In this document: positions 24,101 to 34,900 of the stretch, one piece after another
Numbering within the stretch: position 1 is the first letter of the stretch
Layout of the letters: the number at the start of each line of letters is the position of its first letter
NCBI RefSeq assembly: GCF_933775445.1
Contig: NC_065878.1
Location: 21,402,395-21,466,394, forward strand
Direction of reading: 5' to 3'
Origin: Argentina anserina
Lineage: Eukaryota; Streptophyta; Magnoliopsida; Rosales; Rosaceae
Length of the DNA: 64,000 nt
Translations under genes and position numbers: made by a program
The notes under the pieces: model-generated
Databases searched by the model: none
What the model saw: the letters and a program-made list of their open reading frames with translations, nothing else
Told to the model about the DNA's origin: nothing

Positions 24101-25344
24101 GAAGGAAGGTAATGATAGCTCAATTTTAATGCCGGAAGGATGTCCGCCGCTTTCTTCTCTGATAGATCCCACATCTTGTGGTCTAATACTGCTTCCCATT
24201 CCTCTACCCTTTTACAACGTAAAAGACCACCAAGTGTCCTTGCAGCCAACGGCAATCCATTGCATTTCACTCCAATTTTCTCCTGAAGGAACTCGACATC
24301 TTGAGGTCTACTGTTTAACTGAGCATGGTGTTCAAAGATTTTCCAGCAATCATCTTTTGACATCGACTTCAAGTTATAAGGGTTGTTGTCTCCAGTCGTC
24401 TTTGCGACATTGACGTCGCGTGTTGTCACGATGATCTTACTTCCAGCTGCTCCAGAACAAAAGGAGGATTGCAGTGTTGTCCATTGACTATAGCTGCAAG
24501 TGTCCCAAACATCATCAAGGACAATTAAGAACTTCTTGCCAGCCAATTCCTTGCTTAACTTCTCCTGAATCGTGTTAAGCACCTTCAATTCTTGAGCAGG
24601 AGCTGATGTGACTGATTCAAGAACCGCTGCTGCCACCTTTACAATGTCAAAGTCGTCGGACACACACACCCATCCCTTTGCAGAAAACTGATCAGTTGCA
24701 GGATTGTGGAATACAAGTTTTGCAAGTGTAGTCTTCCCTAGTCCTCCAGTACCAACAATGGCAACCACATGATAATTCTGAGAAGTGTTGGTACTATGCT
24801 CTTGTTCTGAAAGCAACTTATTAAGAATAGCTACCTCTGCTTCATCCCTTCCGATCACAGGACCATCAAGTTGATAAGTAGTGGGTGGCATCTTCCACGG
24901 CTTTTTGGACTCTCCAAGTTTCTTCAAACCAAACTGTTTTTCTCGAGCGGTTAACTCATCTAGTCGATCACTTATCTTCTTGATTGCTGAGTTCAGCCTA
25001 AAATTAGATTTAACTCCAGAAAGTGAGCTCCATAACTTGCCTTTCCTTCCTTCTTGTCCTTCTATCCTTCGCTTCAGCATTTTGGTATCAAATATGTCCA
25101 ATATGTCTTGAACATCGTAGGCCAAATCTCTGAGATCATCTAGCCACTCTTTCACTCCTCTTTGTGTTAGTTGCTTCTCCTCAGCATCACTCAGCACCGC
25201 TTCAATTGCAGTTAACGTTTGAGTCCATTTCTGCAGCACCTTTTTGTCAACACCCTTAATGCGTCCGAAGTACTCACGGACCTCTCGATCCGCCAACTTC
25301 TCAAGTAGCACCGGGAGGATTGCCCCAATAACAGCCTCTCCCAT
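21172..25344 (-). CDS. CC-NBS-LRR immune receptor (RPP13-like 1 type)
   Basis: Intracellular immune receptor that recognises pathogen effectors. Single uninterrupted exon, 1390 aa. The coiled-coil region spans ~1-140 with an EDVID-like segment at ~66-83 (EWLDDLRDLAYDVQDILD). NB-ARC motifs, in order: P-loop GTGGLGKTT 198-206, kinase-2 LIVLDDVW 273-280, RNBS-B GSKIIVTTRD 301-310, GLPL 363-366, RNBS-D around CFSYCAILPNDYEF ~420-433, and MHD 487-489. All look intact. Residues ~550-1390 are leucine-rich repeats, long for the class. No TIR or integrated decoy domain is seen. The frame is open throughout, which supports a functional gene. Decayed copies of its 3' end lie downstream (18940-19530), and its 5' flank is internally duplicated (25375-25800). 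The effector recognised is unknown. Confidence 0.96.
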   Translation of the reverse strand: MGEAVIGAILPVLLEKLADREVREYFGRIKGVDKKVLQKWTQTLTAIEAVLSDAEEKQLTQRGVKEWLDDLRDLAYDVQDILDIFDTKMLKRRIEGQEGRKGKLWSSLSGVKSNFRLNSAIKKISDRLDELTAREKQFGLKKLGESKKPWKMPPTTYQLDGPVIGRDEAEVAILNKLLSEQEHSTNTSQNYHVVAIVGTGGLGKTTLAKLVFHNPATDQFSAKGWVCVSDDFDIVKVAAAVLESVTSAPAQELKVLNTIQEKLSKELAGKKFLIVLDDVWDTCSYSQWTTLQSSFCSGAAGSKIIVTTRDVNVAKTTGDNNPYNLKSMSKDDCWKIFEHHAQLNSRPQDVEFLQEKIGVKCNGLPLAARTLGGLLRCKRVEEWEAVLDHKMWDLSEKKAADILPALKLSYHYLPSNLKRCFSYCAILPNDYEFKEMQLILWWMAEGLILQQPGENMQIEDLGRDCFQELVSRSLFQKSSKVKSRYIMHDLVTDLARWAAGSSCSRLEEMKNSDSQSRCLVRHSSYTGGYDRVEKFGFYYEAVRLRTFLPLPPSYLNYLAPKVTSELLPKLQFLRLLSLSRYEIIELPDTISKLKHLRYLDLSGTSIRSLPDSTTALYNLQTLKLSMCSQLKTLPTSMRKLLNLRHLDNSYTRSLEEMPPRLGQLTNLQTLPSFVIGKGGGLGVGEIGSLLHLQGTLRLSRLENVTCVEDARSANLKSKERLEALLLEWSSSSVSSEDAAVVLEMLQPHSNLKELTIKGYVGLKFPTWIGDPPFSNMVCVRLRGCSHCQFLPPFGQLLALKELYINGMDAVETVGVEFYGNGKLPFQALETLEFHQLKNWKKWSHCQQNDGVGVFSCLKELSIKDCPKLEGDLPKKLDSLTQLQICECEELVVSVSNYNQLQKSKIENCKVVDCEATTVQFDLLERVTVSHVSELRFQTKAFLNSLKNVKKLKITDCEELTRSFQCEDSLLQHLNSLGRLCIEENSALVEKLGEEAERLLQLQMLDCKIERLELSKCGSLLKVPEGLHHLTSLKELRINECSSFVSLPDAGLPPGLQVIKIQKCNSLLHFAKYQIPLSLKRMEINNCEKLKSLLEKEEEVGDRGSSSCRLEHLDIHSCPSLMCLLRKGQLPNALKQLQIWDCGQLDLIAERFLDDTCQLETILIWDCPNLKSLPEGLCHLTNLESLTIQDCQSLVSLPRMSVWPRKLSIFNTTDNVAKELVRDMITMHSANLIEELRIDYCEGLTTSSFLPNLTSLTIHKIKSCKELMEPQWLQRLTSLRELRLYGEDDGGLVSFPPDENSKENGVMLPRSLVYLSIEGFPNLKKLSKGIQFLTSLEMLYISNCPKLATLPVEDGLPLSLEHLSISGCPLLEKRYKGRCRNKIAHIPSVVL

Positions 25345-25374
25345 CGTTTCTTTTCTTTTCTTCTTTCTTCTTCT

Positions 25375-25800
25375 CTGAGATCACAACGAAAGCACTTGCA
25401 AAGTGAACTCTTCTACAAAAAGAGCCATGTCTCTTACGCCATGATCGTAAGTCGTAACTGACTTCCTTGTTGCAGATCTGATTCGATCTGCTGCATAAAT
25501 TTTTACTCAGTTGATAATCAAATGCAAACTAATATGCAAGTCTAATGGATGCTAATTGTATAGTTATGTTTGTCTTATTTCCCTTAATTCACAAAATAAG
25601 GAAACACTTACATGAAAGAGTTGATTCTTCTGTGAGATCAAAGGGAAAGCAATTGCAACGTTAATTCTTCCACAACGTGAGCCAAGTCTCTGTGATCATG
25701 ATCATGACTTCCTCGTGTTGACTTGTTGTAGATCTGATTCCAGCTACCGCATAAACTGGTAAGTGGAACCAAATTACTTAGTTGATAAATTGATGCAAAT
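25375..25800. repeat. ~155-bp direct duplication in the NBS-LRR 5' flank
   Basis: Copy 1 (25375-25530) and copy 2 (25634-25800) share GAGATCA, AAAGCA.TTGCAA, TGACTTCCT, TTG.AGATCTGATTC, GC.GCATAAA and AGTTGATAA in the same order. About 100 bases separate them. Confidence 0.75.
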
Positions 25801-25825
25801 TGTTATGCAAATCTGAATACATCGG

Positions 25826-25905
25826 TGCATGCAGATCTGAATATTTATTGATGCATGCAAATCTGAAAGTATATGATATATTGATGCATGCAAATATATA
25901 CAATA
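25826..25905. repeat. Short tandem array with GATGCATGCAAATCTGAA core
   Basis: Three diverged units spaced about 32 bases, each with a TGCATGCA palindrome followed by A.AT. It is too short to assign to a known satellite. Confidence 0.65.
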
Positions 25906-26654
25906 CATAAAATTTTAAAACAGAAAGCCATTAATGAATTCAAGAACAGCTTACATGGAAGTAAGTTCTGATGATCAAAGATTATCTGAATCAGAAAGTA
26001 AGACGCACTCTTTGTGGATGAATTATGCAAACAAGGCACTGTGTTTAGATCAAGTATGAACGGGGAGAAGCTCCTTTGGCAAAAAGTAGAGATAAGAAAA
26101 CCACTTGCACTTTCCTAAAAGTCGTTGAAACAAAAGGTGAGCCAGACAACTCGCATAATTGGAGCATTTTGTTGAAACTTGAAAGCTAAGGTTTTACCCT
26201 GCCGACAGTAAACTTACCATTCTAAGTGGCAACATCTATCAAGAGCAGATCAGAGCAGCAGTATGTGCATATGAGGAAACAACTAGGCGCCATAGGTAAA
26301 ACTTTGTGTAAATCATGATTTCGGACACTGACAACTCTCACCGAACATGCGCTTTAGTTTTGTGAATTTGAATTATTGGTTAGTCTTCGCAGAGATGGGA
26401 CATGTTTCTAGGAAGTTCATCATTAGTCTTGTTCTCTGTTTTTTTTTTTGATACAATAGTCTTGTTCTCTGTTATTTGACATTGCTTAAAGGCAAAATTT
26501 TAATGCAGGCCGCATCGTGCTGATATGATACTTATGGTAATAGGAGTCACTAATTTGATCATCCGTATTGAAAATTTTATGAGCGGACATGTACGGTATC
26601 TACTTTCCGGGCCCGAAGTGGTAAATTTACTATTTTTTGTACCAAAAATAAAAA

Positions 26655-27535
26655 TTTAATAACAGTACACCAATTTACTCAACTTCCAAAACTAACAAAT
26701 GAGTACATGAACTAACAAATATGACACATTTGAGTACATGTCGTTAATAACACCATTAGTTGACAGAGTTTCAAGGGCATAGTTCTTTCTCGTCTCTTCA
26801 TCTCTTCTCCATTTTTGTATATCTCGTAGATTTGTTTTTTTTTTTTGCATCCTACTGTTCTCATCTCCTTCCTTTCTCATTTTCATTGATTTTCAAGAAT
26901 AAAATCAACTTACTAACCTAATTATAGACCATTATTAGCTGACCTTTATAAAAACTCATGTCCATATGCAAGAACCCAGTTACCCAGAAAACCTCCATAG
27001 CCATTCATTCGCACATCCTTGTCGATCTCACTCTCTTTTATTTGGATAAACTCATTGTTTGATACTTTGATCCCACTTGTACATTATTCACAATTTCACA
27101 TAGCTACTGATCTATTCCAAAAGCAACAACATTATCTCAGGAGCACCAAATCTGCATCTTCTTTACCTCTTATAATTTTATCCATATTAGGTCGGATAGG
27201 AAGAAGAAAGAGACTGATACATATCAAAGAAGAATAATCTGGCCCAGATCCAACCTTTGATCACATCACCACGACACCACATATGACCTATCAAGCTTCA
27301 ACGATCCAGACATCTACCATTTATCTAGACTACAAGATTCCGATTCAGTGGATTAACAACAGAAGATGAAAACGAGGAGAGAGACATGGAAAAATACCAA
27401 CTTCACCTTTGAAATTTGAAAATTACACAAGCTTAACAGTGTATTTAACGACATGGACTGAAAATGTGTATCTTTCGCTAGTTCATGTACTGATCTGCTA
27501 TTTCTGAAAGTTGATTAACTATAACTATGAGTGGT
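26655..27535. mobile_element. Degenerate inverted-repeat element (~0.9 kb)
   Basis: Sequence at 26655-26765 pairs with the reverse complement of 27435-27535: shared blocks are AGTACATGAACTA, GACACATTT / TACACATTTT and CATGTCGTTAA. Arms of ~95 bases are about 70 percent alike by eye. No clear target duplication or transposase is visible. Most likely an old non-autonomous MULE-like or other TIR element. Confidence 0.5.
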
Positions 27536-27936
27536 GAGGAGTTGGTTAGTCTTCGCAGAGATGGGACATATTTCATACTTATTTGTAAGGAAAAATGAAC
27601 CAAATGGTACCTCACTTTTTATTCATTCTAAATTTTGGTGTCTCAACTTTCTGAAATATCAGAAAGGTATCTCACATTTTAGTCACCACTGAAGAATGGT
27701 ATATGTGGCAGTTACCTCAGTTACGGTGACAGATTGAATTTAAATGTGAGAGGGTATTTTCGTCTGTTCACTTAATACCCCTAAACTCTCCTTTAACCCT
27801 AAGCCGCATTCTATGGAAAAAAAAAAAAGAAGGCTCCCCCTCTCTCCTATCTCTCTCAAGCGAATCTTAATGGCTTTTTACCAATTTGATTCTAGAGTGA
27901 GAGCATAAACATATCGATAGAAGAGGATTTGATAAG

Positions 27937-30661
27937 ATGAGCGAGAGGTGGAGATATTTTCGTGTTAATGGGGACCAACCATATTATGCAGGTATATATT
28001 CTGGTCTCCCCTTCTAAAAGGTTTTCATTGCTCTTTTACTTGTTGGGTTGTAATAGAATAGTAAGAATAGTATGGAGTTTACCCCATATCTCAATATTGT
28101 TTATGGGGAAAAACTTGCGTACAAACTAGTATGTACGCGTGCGTCCAAACTCTCGTTTATTTGCATATTTTGCGAATATAAATACATGATTTTAACCGTT
28201 CAAAAGTTTAGTTTATTATTAAAGATCATTTCTGTAAAATATCAACATAAACAAAAATCGTCTTCATAGTCTGGCATCAAACAAATTGACGGTTGATCAT
28301 GAGACTACTAACTTTCACCATAACCGTTCATTTGTTTGATGCAATCGACTATGAAGACGATTTTTGTTTATGTTGATCTTTTACAGAAATGATCTTTAGT
28401 AATAAACTAAACCTTTGAACGGTTAAAATCATGTATTTATATTCGCAAAGTGTGCAAATAAACGAGAGTTTGGACGTACGCGTACATACTAGTTTGTACG
28501 CAAGTTTTTCCTTGTTTATGGCTTTCAAGGGTTTTGTGTACTGTATGAGTTTAGAATTTGATAGTTGACCCAATTTGTTGTCCCATATGCAATTTTCTAT
28601 TCAATTGTTTGTTTGTAGTTGGGATTCACGAGTAGGTTTATAGTATATGGCTTATTGGTTGGTGAGAAATTTTCAATCCCTGCAAATTTTAGGGTTTTGT
28701 TGAATGGAGTTTTGAGCTGGGTCTATGTCACAAATAAATGTAGTGCTTTGTCCATATATGTGTTATAATTACTCTGCATAATTAGATACATATTATATGA
28801 TTTGTTTTTCATTCGGTTGTTGCAGATCAAAGCTTGTTTACTGTGAATATCTATTATGGGGGTATGTTTCATAGCAAGCAAGGGTTAAATAGAAGATATG
28901 TTGGGGGAGATGTTTTGTATGTAGATGGAGCAGTTCCAGACAAGATCTCTATGACGGAGTCAGTTTATTGGGCATATGATATTGGGTATGAACGTCCTCC
29001 AATGCAATGGTGGTTTAAGATACCAGGTAGTGAAGATAGCAGTGGTTTTTTGCCTGTAACAAGTGACTCAGAGGCAACTGATATGTGTAGAGTTGTGTCC
29101 CCAAGAACAAGATTAATGGAGTTATTTATAGTTTGTGAAGCAGAAATGAGGGTGTTTAAAGATGATGATCTAACTCGGTTTACAGAAAATTTGGATCATT
29201 CAGGGTTTTTAGGTTGGAAGATTGATGATGTTGAAGACGAGTATGAGACTACACCTAATGAGGACAAAGACTTGCTGAAAATTATTGAAGAGAATGAAAG
29301 AAGTGTGAGGGTTGTGGACAAAGTGCAAGAGCAAGTGCAAATGAGGAAAAAAAATAAGGTTGACAAAGGTAAGAGGCATGTTGAAGAAGCTCCAAAATCA
29401 CAGAAAAAAAAGAAGGAAGACCACCAAAACCTAAGACGTACTCGACGAGAAGCATAGGGTACATTTCAAGACAACGTAGAGGAGAGAGTTCAAGACAAAA
29501 TGGAGGAAGAGGTCAATTATACTTCAGAAAGTTGTACAGATTCAGATGATCCCAATTTTGATGGGATTGTTGATTCAGATTATGATTTGAATTCAGAAGA
29601 TGACAATGTAGATTTTGAGCGGAATGTGGATGGTGACAATAGAAGAGTTCATGAATGGGATGCAATGGGGTTTGAAGGTCAGATTTCAGAAAATGATAGC
29701 GATGAGTCTGATGGCTTAAAAGAGTTTGCATGGATCATCCAATGAAGAAGGTGAAGATAGAGGGAAGTTTCCTGTGAAGTGTCCTAAAAGGTTTAGTAAT
29801 TGGAGACAGTTCAATCCCAAGGTGGATATGAAGGAACCTACATTTATAGTGGGGATGGAGTTTCCTAGTTCTAAGGCGTTCAAAGCTGTTGTACGGAAAC
29901 ATTATGTTCAAACTGGGAAGGAGCTTAGATTTCCTACTAATTGCCGACATAAGGTGATTTTTCTTACTAATGTTAAATAGGTATTCCATTGATGCATTCT
30001 TATAAATTATTATTTATTATAATTCTTATTTACTTGCAAGGTGGAAGCTAAGTGCTTATATGAAGGCTGCCCTTGGAGGATATATTCATCCACCACAGAT
30101 AAGAAAAACCTATCAATTTGGATTAGGACAATCTATTTAGAGCACATGTGCACTACACTTGGAAAGAAGGTTTATCACATGCATGCACCTTTCATAGTAG
30201 AGGAATATGCAAATTTCTTCATGACTGATCCCAAGTGGAGCAGAGAACGAATTCAAAATGCTGTAAACCGTGATTTTGAGATGGAAGTTGATTACCAAAT
30301 GTGTTACAGAGCAAAGAAGCAAGTAGAAAACAGAGCACAAGGGACTTATGAAGAGCAAGTAGAAAAGAGAGCACAATGTGTGGAAAACAGGGTCATAATT
30401 CTAGGACTTGTTTACGAAGGAATCCGGTATGAGATGAAGATGATGTGTTTTACTTGTCTTTTTTATGGTTGGAAAGAAGATTATATTTGTGATTTTGTTG
30501 GTTGTAGGGTCAAAATGTGCAGCAGCCACCTAATGCGAATGAACAAGATGGTGTGCAACAACAAAATGCTCATGATGTTGCAGCTGGTTCCCAGCTACCA
30601 CCTGAGTCAAGCCAGCCCCTTGAAATTCATTTATATTTGCATGAATTACGTTCTTTTTTAA
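27937..30661 (+). pseudogene. mudrA-type transposase gene, broken and internally deleted
   Basis: Exon 1 (27937-27991) encodes MSERWRYFRVNGDQPYYA. After an intron that contains the MITE, exon 2 starts at 28826 and continues DQSLFTVNIYYGGMFH, the PB1-like lead domain of plant MULE transposases. Breaks: an in-frame TAG at 29455-29457, with the same frame resuming through 29500-29742, then a one-base frame change near 29710-29742 into the frame at 29726-29954. That frame carries the MuDR N-terminal domain (PTFIVGMEFPSSKAFKAVVR), continuing after an intron (~29955-30040) as VEAKCLYEGCPWRIYSS. After ~30390 the DDE catalytic core and SWIM zinc finger are absent. A Q/N-rich piece (QNVQQPPNANEQDG) near 30509 looks like a C-terminal tail, so an internal deletion is likely. 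Confidence 0.85.
28107..28511. mobile_element. Foldback MITE (405 bp) nested in the MULE
   Basis: The element is almost one long inverted repeat. Arms 28107-28296 and 28320-28511 differ at only about ten positions, and the termini are GGAAAAACTTGCG / CGCAAGTTTTTCC. Target duplication TTGTTTATGG lies on both sides (28097-28106 and 28512-28521), 9-10 bases as for Mutator-type transposition. It sits in the first intron of the transposase relic. The high arm similarity indicates a recent insertion. Confidence 0.93.
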
Positions 30662-31263
30662 TAAATGCTTGCTAGCTTTTTGGATGATTTATTGGCAAAA
30701 CAAACACTTGTGTTGAATTTGCCTCTGATGACTATTTCCATAGCTTATGAAACATTTGTAATGTAAGCTGGTGTGCTTTGACAATGTATTAATTATTTGT
30801 TCTCAATTTGATTATGTCTTTGCAGGTTGTGTTCATCTAAATATGTTGTACGATATTGCATTATTAATTTCTATTTGACTTACAAACAGCAGGCACCAAA
30901 CTTACATATATTTAGGGAAGTTAGAAAATCACCATATGTTTAAATTTGGGGGTAAATGATATTGAATTGACGCTGGATGATATTGAAAATGGATGTAAAT
31001 AATTACAAAATGGCGGGAAATGGAATTGGCGCCAAAAGAATCATAAAATTGGTGGGAAGAGCTGAACTGACAACAATGCCCCGGAAATTGTGTCACCTAG
31101 CAAGCTAGTTAACAGAGGGTAACAGAGATAACTGTCATAGATATCATTCTTCAGTGGTGACTAAAAGGTGAGATACCTTTCTGATATTTCAGAAAGTTGG
31201 GACACCAAAATTTAGAATGAAGAAAAAGTGAGACACCATTTGGTCCATTTTTCCTATTTGTAA

Positions 31264-31913
31264 ATATTTAGTTAAATCATTGATTTACAAATATGGATAT
31301 AATTTGTTTATGCTCAGGTTGGCTATACAGGCCGCGGATCATGTATAAGATCTTGTGCTGGAAAATCCAAAATCTGATAAGGGTATCATACGTCAGCATT
31401 TTCAATCCATCAGGAAGACACTGCTGGTTAATTATATAATGGAGATTTTGCGGACATTAAACATAAGACATGATGCATGAATTCTGAGCACTGCCACAAA
31501 GAAGAAGAGATTTTCTCATGTTCTTCCTATCATTCTAGAGACCAGAATGGAATAATTCGAAGATCTAAAACATGAACAAATTTGGCTTACATATTCAACG
31601 TTTTAGAATACAAGTTGAGTACAGGCTCAATCAAAACAGACACAGCATTAGAATGCCACCACCATGGGAATGAATATAACACACATGTAGACAACAAGAA
31701 GGTTCTCATACATACGGTGAAAACGAACACGCTTCACTGGAAAGGATCATTCCCCATAGTAACATAAAACATCTGAACCAAAAGAAAAAAGTTTCATGTA
31801 TCAGACAAGTCATACCTGACACCATAACAAGGAAGCAAGTTTTCTTCAAGGCGAAGCTATAAATGAAATCAGCATGGGCCATTTAGTGTGAAGGGATTGG
31901 AGATGTACCAGCA
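31264..31913. other. SMC2 downstream flank
   Basis: The part nearest 31913 is probably the SMC2 3' UTR. 31325-31500 is the source-like counterpart of the diverged copy at 18400-18585. No gene is supported. Confidence 0.5.
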
Positions 31914-34900
31914 TCATTTGTTTTGCTTAGCAACGGTCCTTTGAACAGTTGAAACTCCATCCACAAATTTTGTCCGGAAAAGGACATTAGCATTATTGAA
32001 CATGCCTTCTTTCAGTGAAACCACTATGAACTGAAAAAATGTGATAAACAAGAGAAAGGGTAAGACAACTTATATTTCGCGTACAAATGGCCCATACTGC
32101 CTAAAAAACGTTCTATGTACTTTTTAAGATTAGTGAAATCCAGATACTAATGTTTATATCATGATGGGAAATTAGTTATATCTTAGCTACACCTAACTTT
32201 AGGGATCACAGGAGGAAACGATGGTACATGTCAGAAGCAAATTCCAGCAAGGTAAAACGCAAATAACCCATGAAACCACCAACCTGGGACTGTGGGAAAT
32301 GACTTTTGATCATTCTTCCAATATTCTGGGTGTGACTTAGATCAAGAGCAGCATCCACCTGTAAGTAAGCAATAAGATACTGGTAATTATTTCATCTAAC
32401 CAAGAGTAACCATTACAATATAATGAACCTACATTTAAGCTTTGCAGATACTACCAGTGTCTACAGATGCTATAAGCATTCCCACTGGATTACTCCTAAA
32501 AAAAAATTAAATGAAGAAGAGCTAGAACCCAGGCAAAAGAGGGACAAGTAGTCCTTTAAACACATAGAAGAACACCAAAGGTGATAGCCTTCAATATGCA
32601 TCACCCGTGAAGAACAGTATGAGGTAATAGAAAAGTGTAGGAAAAGTTTGGTAGAAAATTCTATCAAAGACTTGCAGTCTAATTGTAACCCAAATTGCAC
32701 CCAGTTCTGGTAATCAGAAAGTGGATAAACCCTAAGAAAAGTTAGGCATACCTCATCCAGTATATACAGAGGAGCTGGTTTGAAGAGAAGCAAGGCCAGG
32801 ATAAGAGAAAGTGCCAGCAGGGAACGCTGACCTCCACTCAGTTCTGACAAGGACTGTTTCCAAACACCCCCAAATGCAACTCGCACCTCAAGGCCATCTA
32901 GGAAGCTACACCCTTCAGGAGGTTCAAGCTTTCCCATCGTGCCCGGTAAAAGGGTAGAAAAGATAGACCCAAAGTCTCTAAAGGAAATTTTGTTTGATTA
33001 GTGTCGGTTTGGAGTAAAAAAAAAAGATAGCATTCAGAGTCTAGAGAAGTAGGACATCACAAACTCAACTGAGAATGACTCACTTGTTAACTTTGACCCA
33101 AGTATTGTTCAATGTTTCCTTCTTTTTCTCATCTAGCTCTTCAATCACCATCTTGATCTTCGACTTGTCATTCTAAGAAGGCAAAAATAGATGTGAGTAA
33201 ATGGAAAGTAAAACAGTACTCAGACAGATCAAGGTCCACCAACCTCAATGATGTTCTTCTTAGAGATTAGGTCATTGTACTCGTCTTCTGCTTTCTCAAA
33301 CATTGCCATAACTTTTTTATTCACTCTTTTCTCAAGGCTACAAAGAAAAGGGGGAATAAATCATCTCTCAGCCTCATGGAAGGAACTAATAGCATAACTT
33401 TACATCATATCAAAAATGTAAATACTTCGGTCTATGAGGATAAAAGGCATAATCAACAATTAGGAAGAAGAAAAACCCAAGTCACGAACCCAGATTGTTG
33501 AGCTTGCAGTTTATCTAGTTCCTCCCTTGCCTTGCAAGGATCCCGCATGGCGAAATCATAATCAGTCCCAGTTTTTCCGAATAGCTGTTTCTCCGAAGTT
33601 ATCCAGGCATGCCTCTCTATTAACTTGTCTACTTTAGTACAGCAGTCTTTCTGCTCCATTTCCATTCGTTTGACCTAAATCATATTTTCAAAAAGATTAG
33701 AATGAGTTATACTTATAAAGAAAATGTAGAATACCCCATTAGCAAAGCACCTCATTTTCCATCCTCTTCCGTTCAAGATTTGTCTCATGAAGTTTATCTT
33801 GAAGTCTTTGCTGATCAGATTCAATGCCATTAATTTGGGAATCACACTCCTTCATCTTCATACGAATTGAATCAAGCTGGGATTTTGCAAAATCATGCTT
33901 ATTTTTTGTGGAATTTACCTGCAAAAGAGATATTTGCAGCATGAAAAATCGTACACGAATCACGATTCAAAACAACTGTCAGGTTTTTACCTTCTCTTTC
34001 TGTTCTTCAACTTCTGAAATGAGTCCATCAATTTGCACCTTAAGAGAAGACAATTGTGTTTCCAAAGATGCAAGCTCTTTTAAAACAACATCCTTTTCCA
34101 TTATAAGCTTCTCCTTTTCATTTTCATGTCCCTAATAGTCAGTAAAATCACATTAAACAAGTTTTTTAAGATTACATGAGCTCAAATAAGATCCCAAGGA
34201 CAATATATCCAGTTAACCTCAGCAATATTAAAACTTACCTTGAGATCCTTTAGAGCTGACTGGAGATGAGCTTTTGTCTCCTTTATCTTCTTTTCCAAAT
34301 CTTTCAGCCTTCCCTCCCGACTGTTGTCATGGTCTTTGATTGATTTTTCAAGAGACGACACTTTTTTCATACAATCTTCATGCAGAAGTTTCTTTTCTTT
34401 GGCTGCAGAATTTGCTTCGTGTAGCTCTTGTTCAATCCTCTTTACTAATTCACCAAGCTACATCACAGGATAAAAAGAATTAGGATTCGTGTCATACATG
34501 AACCAGTAAACACAGTTCACAGCAGTGCAATTGAATATACAAAACTAGAAAAGAAACGAGACAAAACCTTATGATGCTCATTTTGCGCAGCTCTGCCCTG
34601 AAACAATTCAAGGTCATATAATTTAAGTTCTAACTGTGCTTTAAGCTCCATGAACTTCTTGTGAAGAGGCTGAATCTCTCTTATCTGCAATTTGAGTATA
34701 TAAATAAGATATAAGAAGATAGCATCTCAGTAATTCATTAAAGAAATTTCTATGGAGATGAAGTTCCCAAGCACATGTGAAACAGCCACAATATGACTTT
34801 TCAGTTCCAGTTAGCATAATATGGAATTTCACTATAGTATTAAGGGAAAACAAAATTCATAATCAACCTTAGCTTCAATTTCAGTCAATTTTTTCTGATG

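Larger units (their letters stand above)
25345..27588. other. NBS-LRR 5' flank with duplications and a TIR element
   Basis: Probable promoter and 5' UTR of the receptor. It contains a ~155-bp direct duplication (25375-25530 and 25634-25800), a short tandem array at 25826-25905 and a degenerate inverted-repeat element at ~26655-27535. A 27-base sequence (GGTTAGTCTTCGCAGAGATG plus GGACAT) occurs at both ~26379 and ~27543. No gene is supported. Confidence 0.5.
27589..31254. mobile_element. Mutator-like element (MULE), 3666 bp, transposase-defective
   Basis: The left end GGAAAAATGAACCAAATGG is the inverse of the right end CCATTTGGTCCATTTTTCC with small differences. The inverted ends run about 110 bases (27589-27705 and 31145-31254), sharing the TATCAGAAAGGTATCTCAC block. 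A perfect 9-bp target duplication TATTTGTAA flanks the element (27580-27588 and 31255-31263), which is diagnostic for Mutator-type transposition. Inside are the N-terminal part of a mudrA-type gene (27937-30661) and a nested MITE (28107-28511). The intact target duplication implies that the insertion is not very old. Confidence 0.95.
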
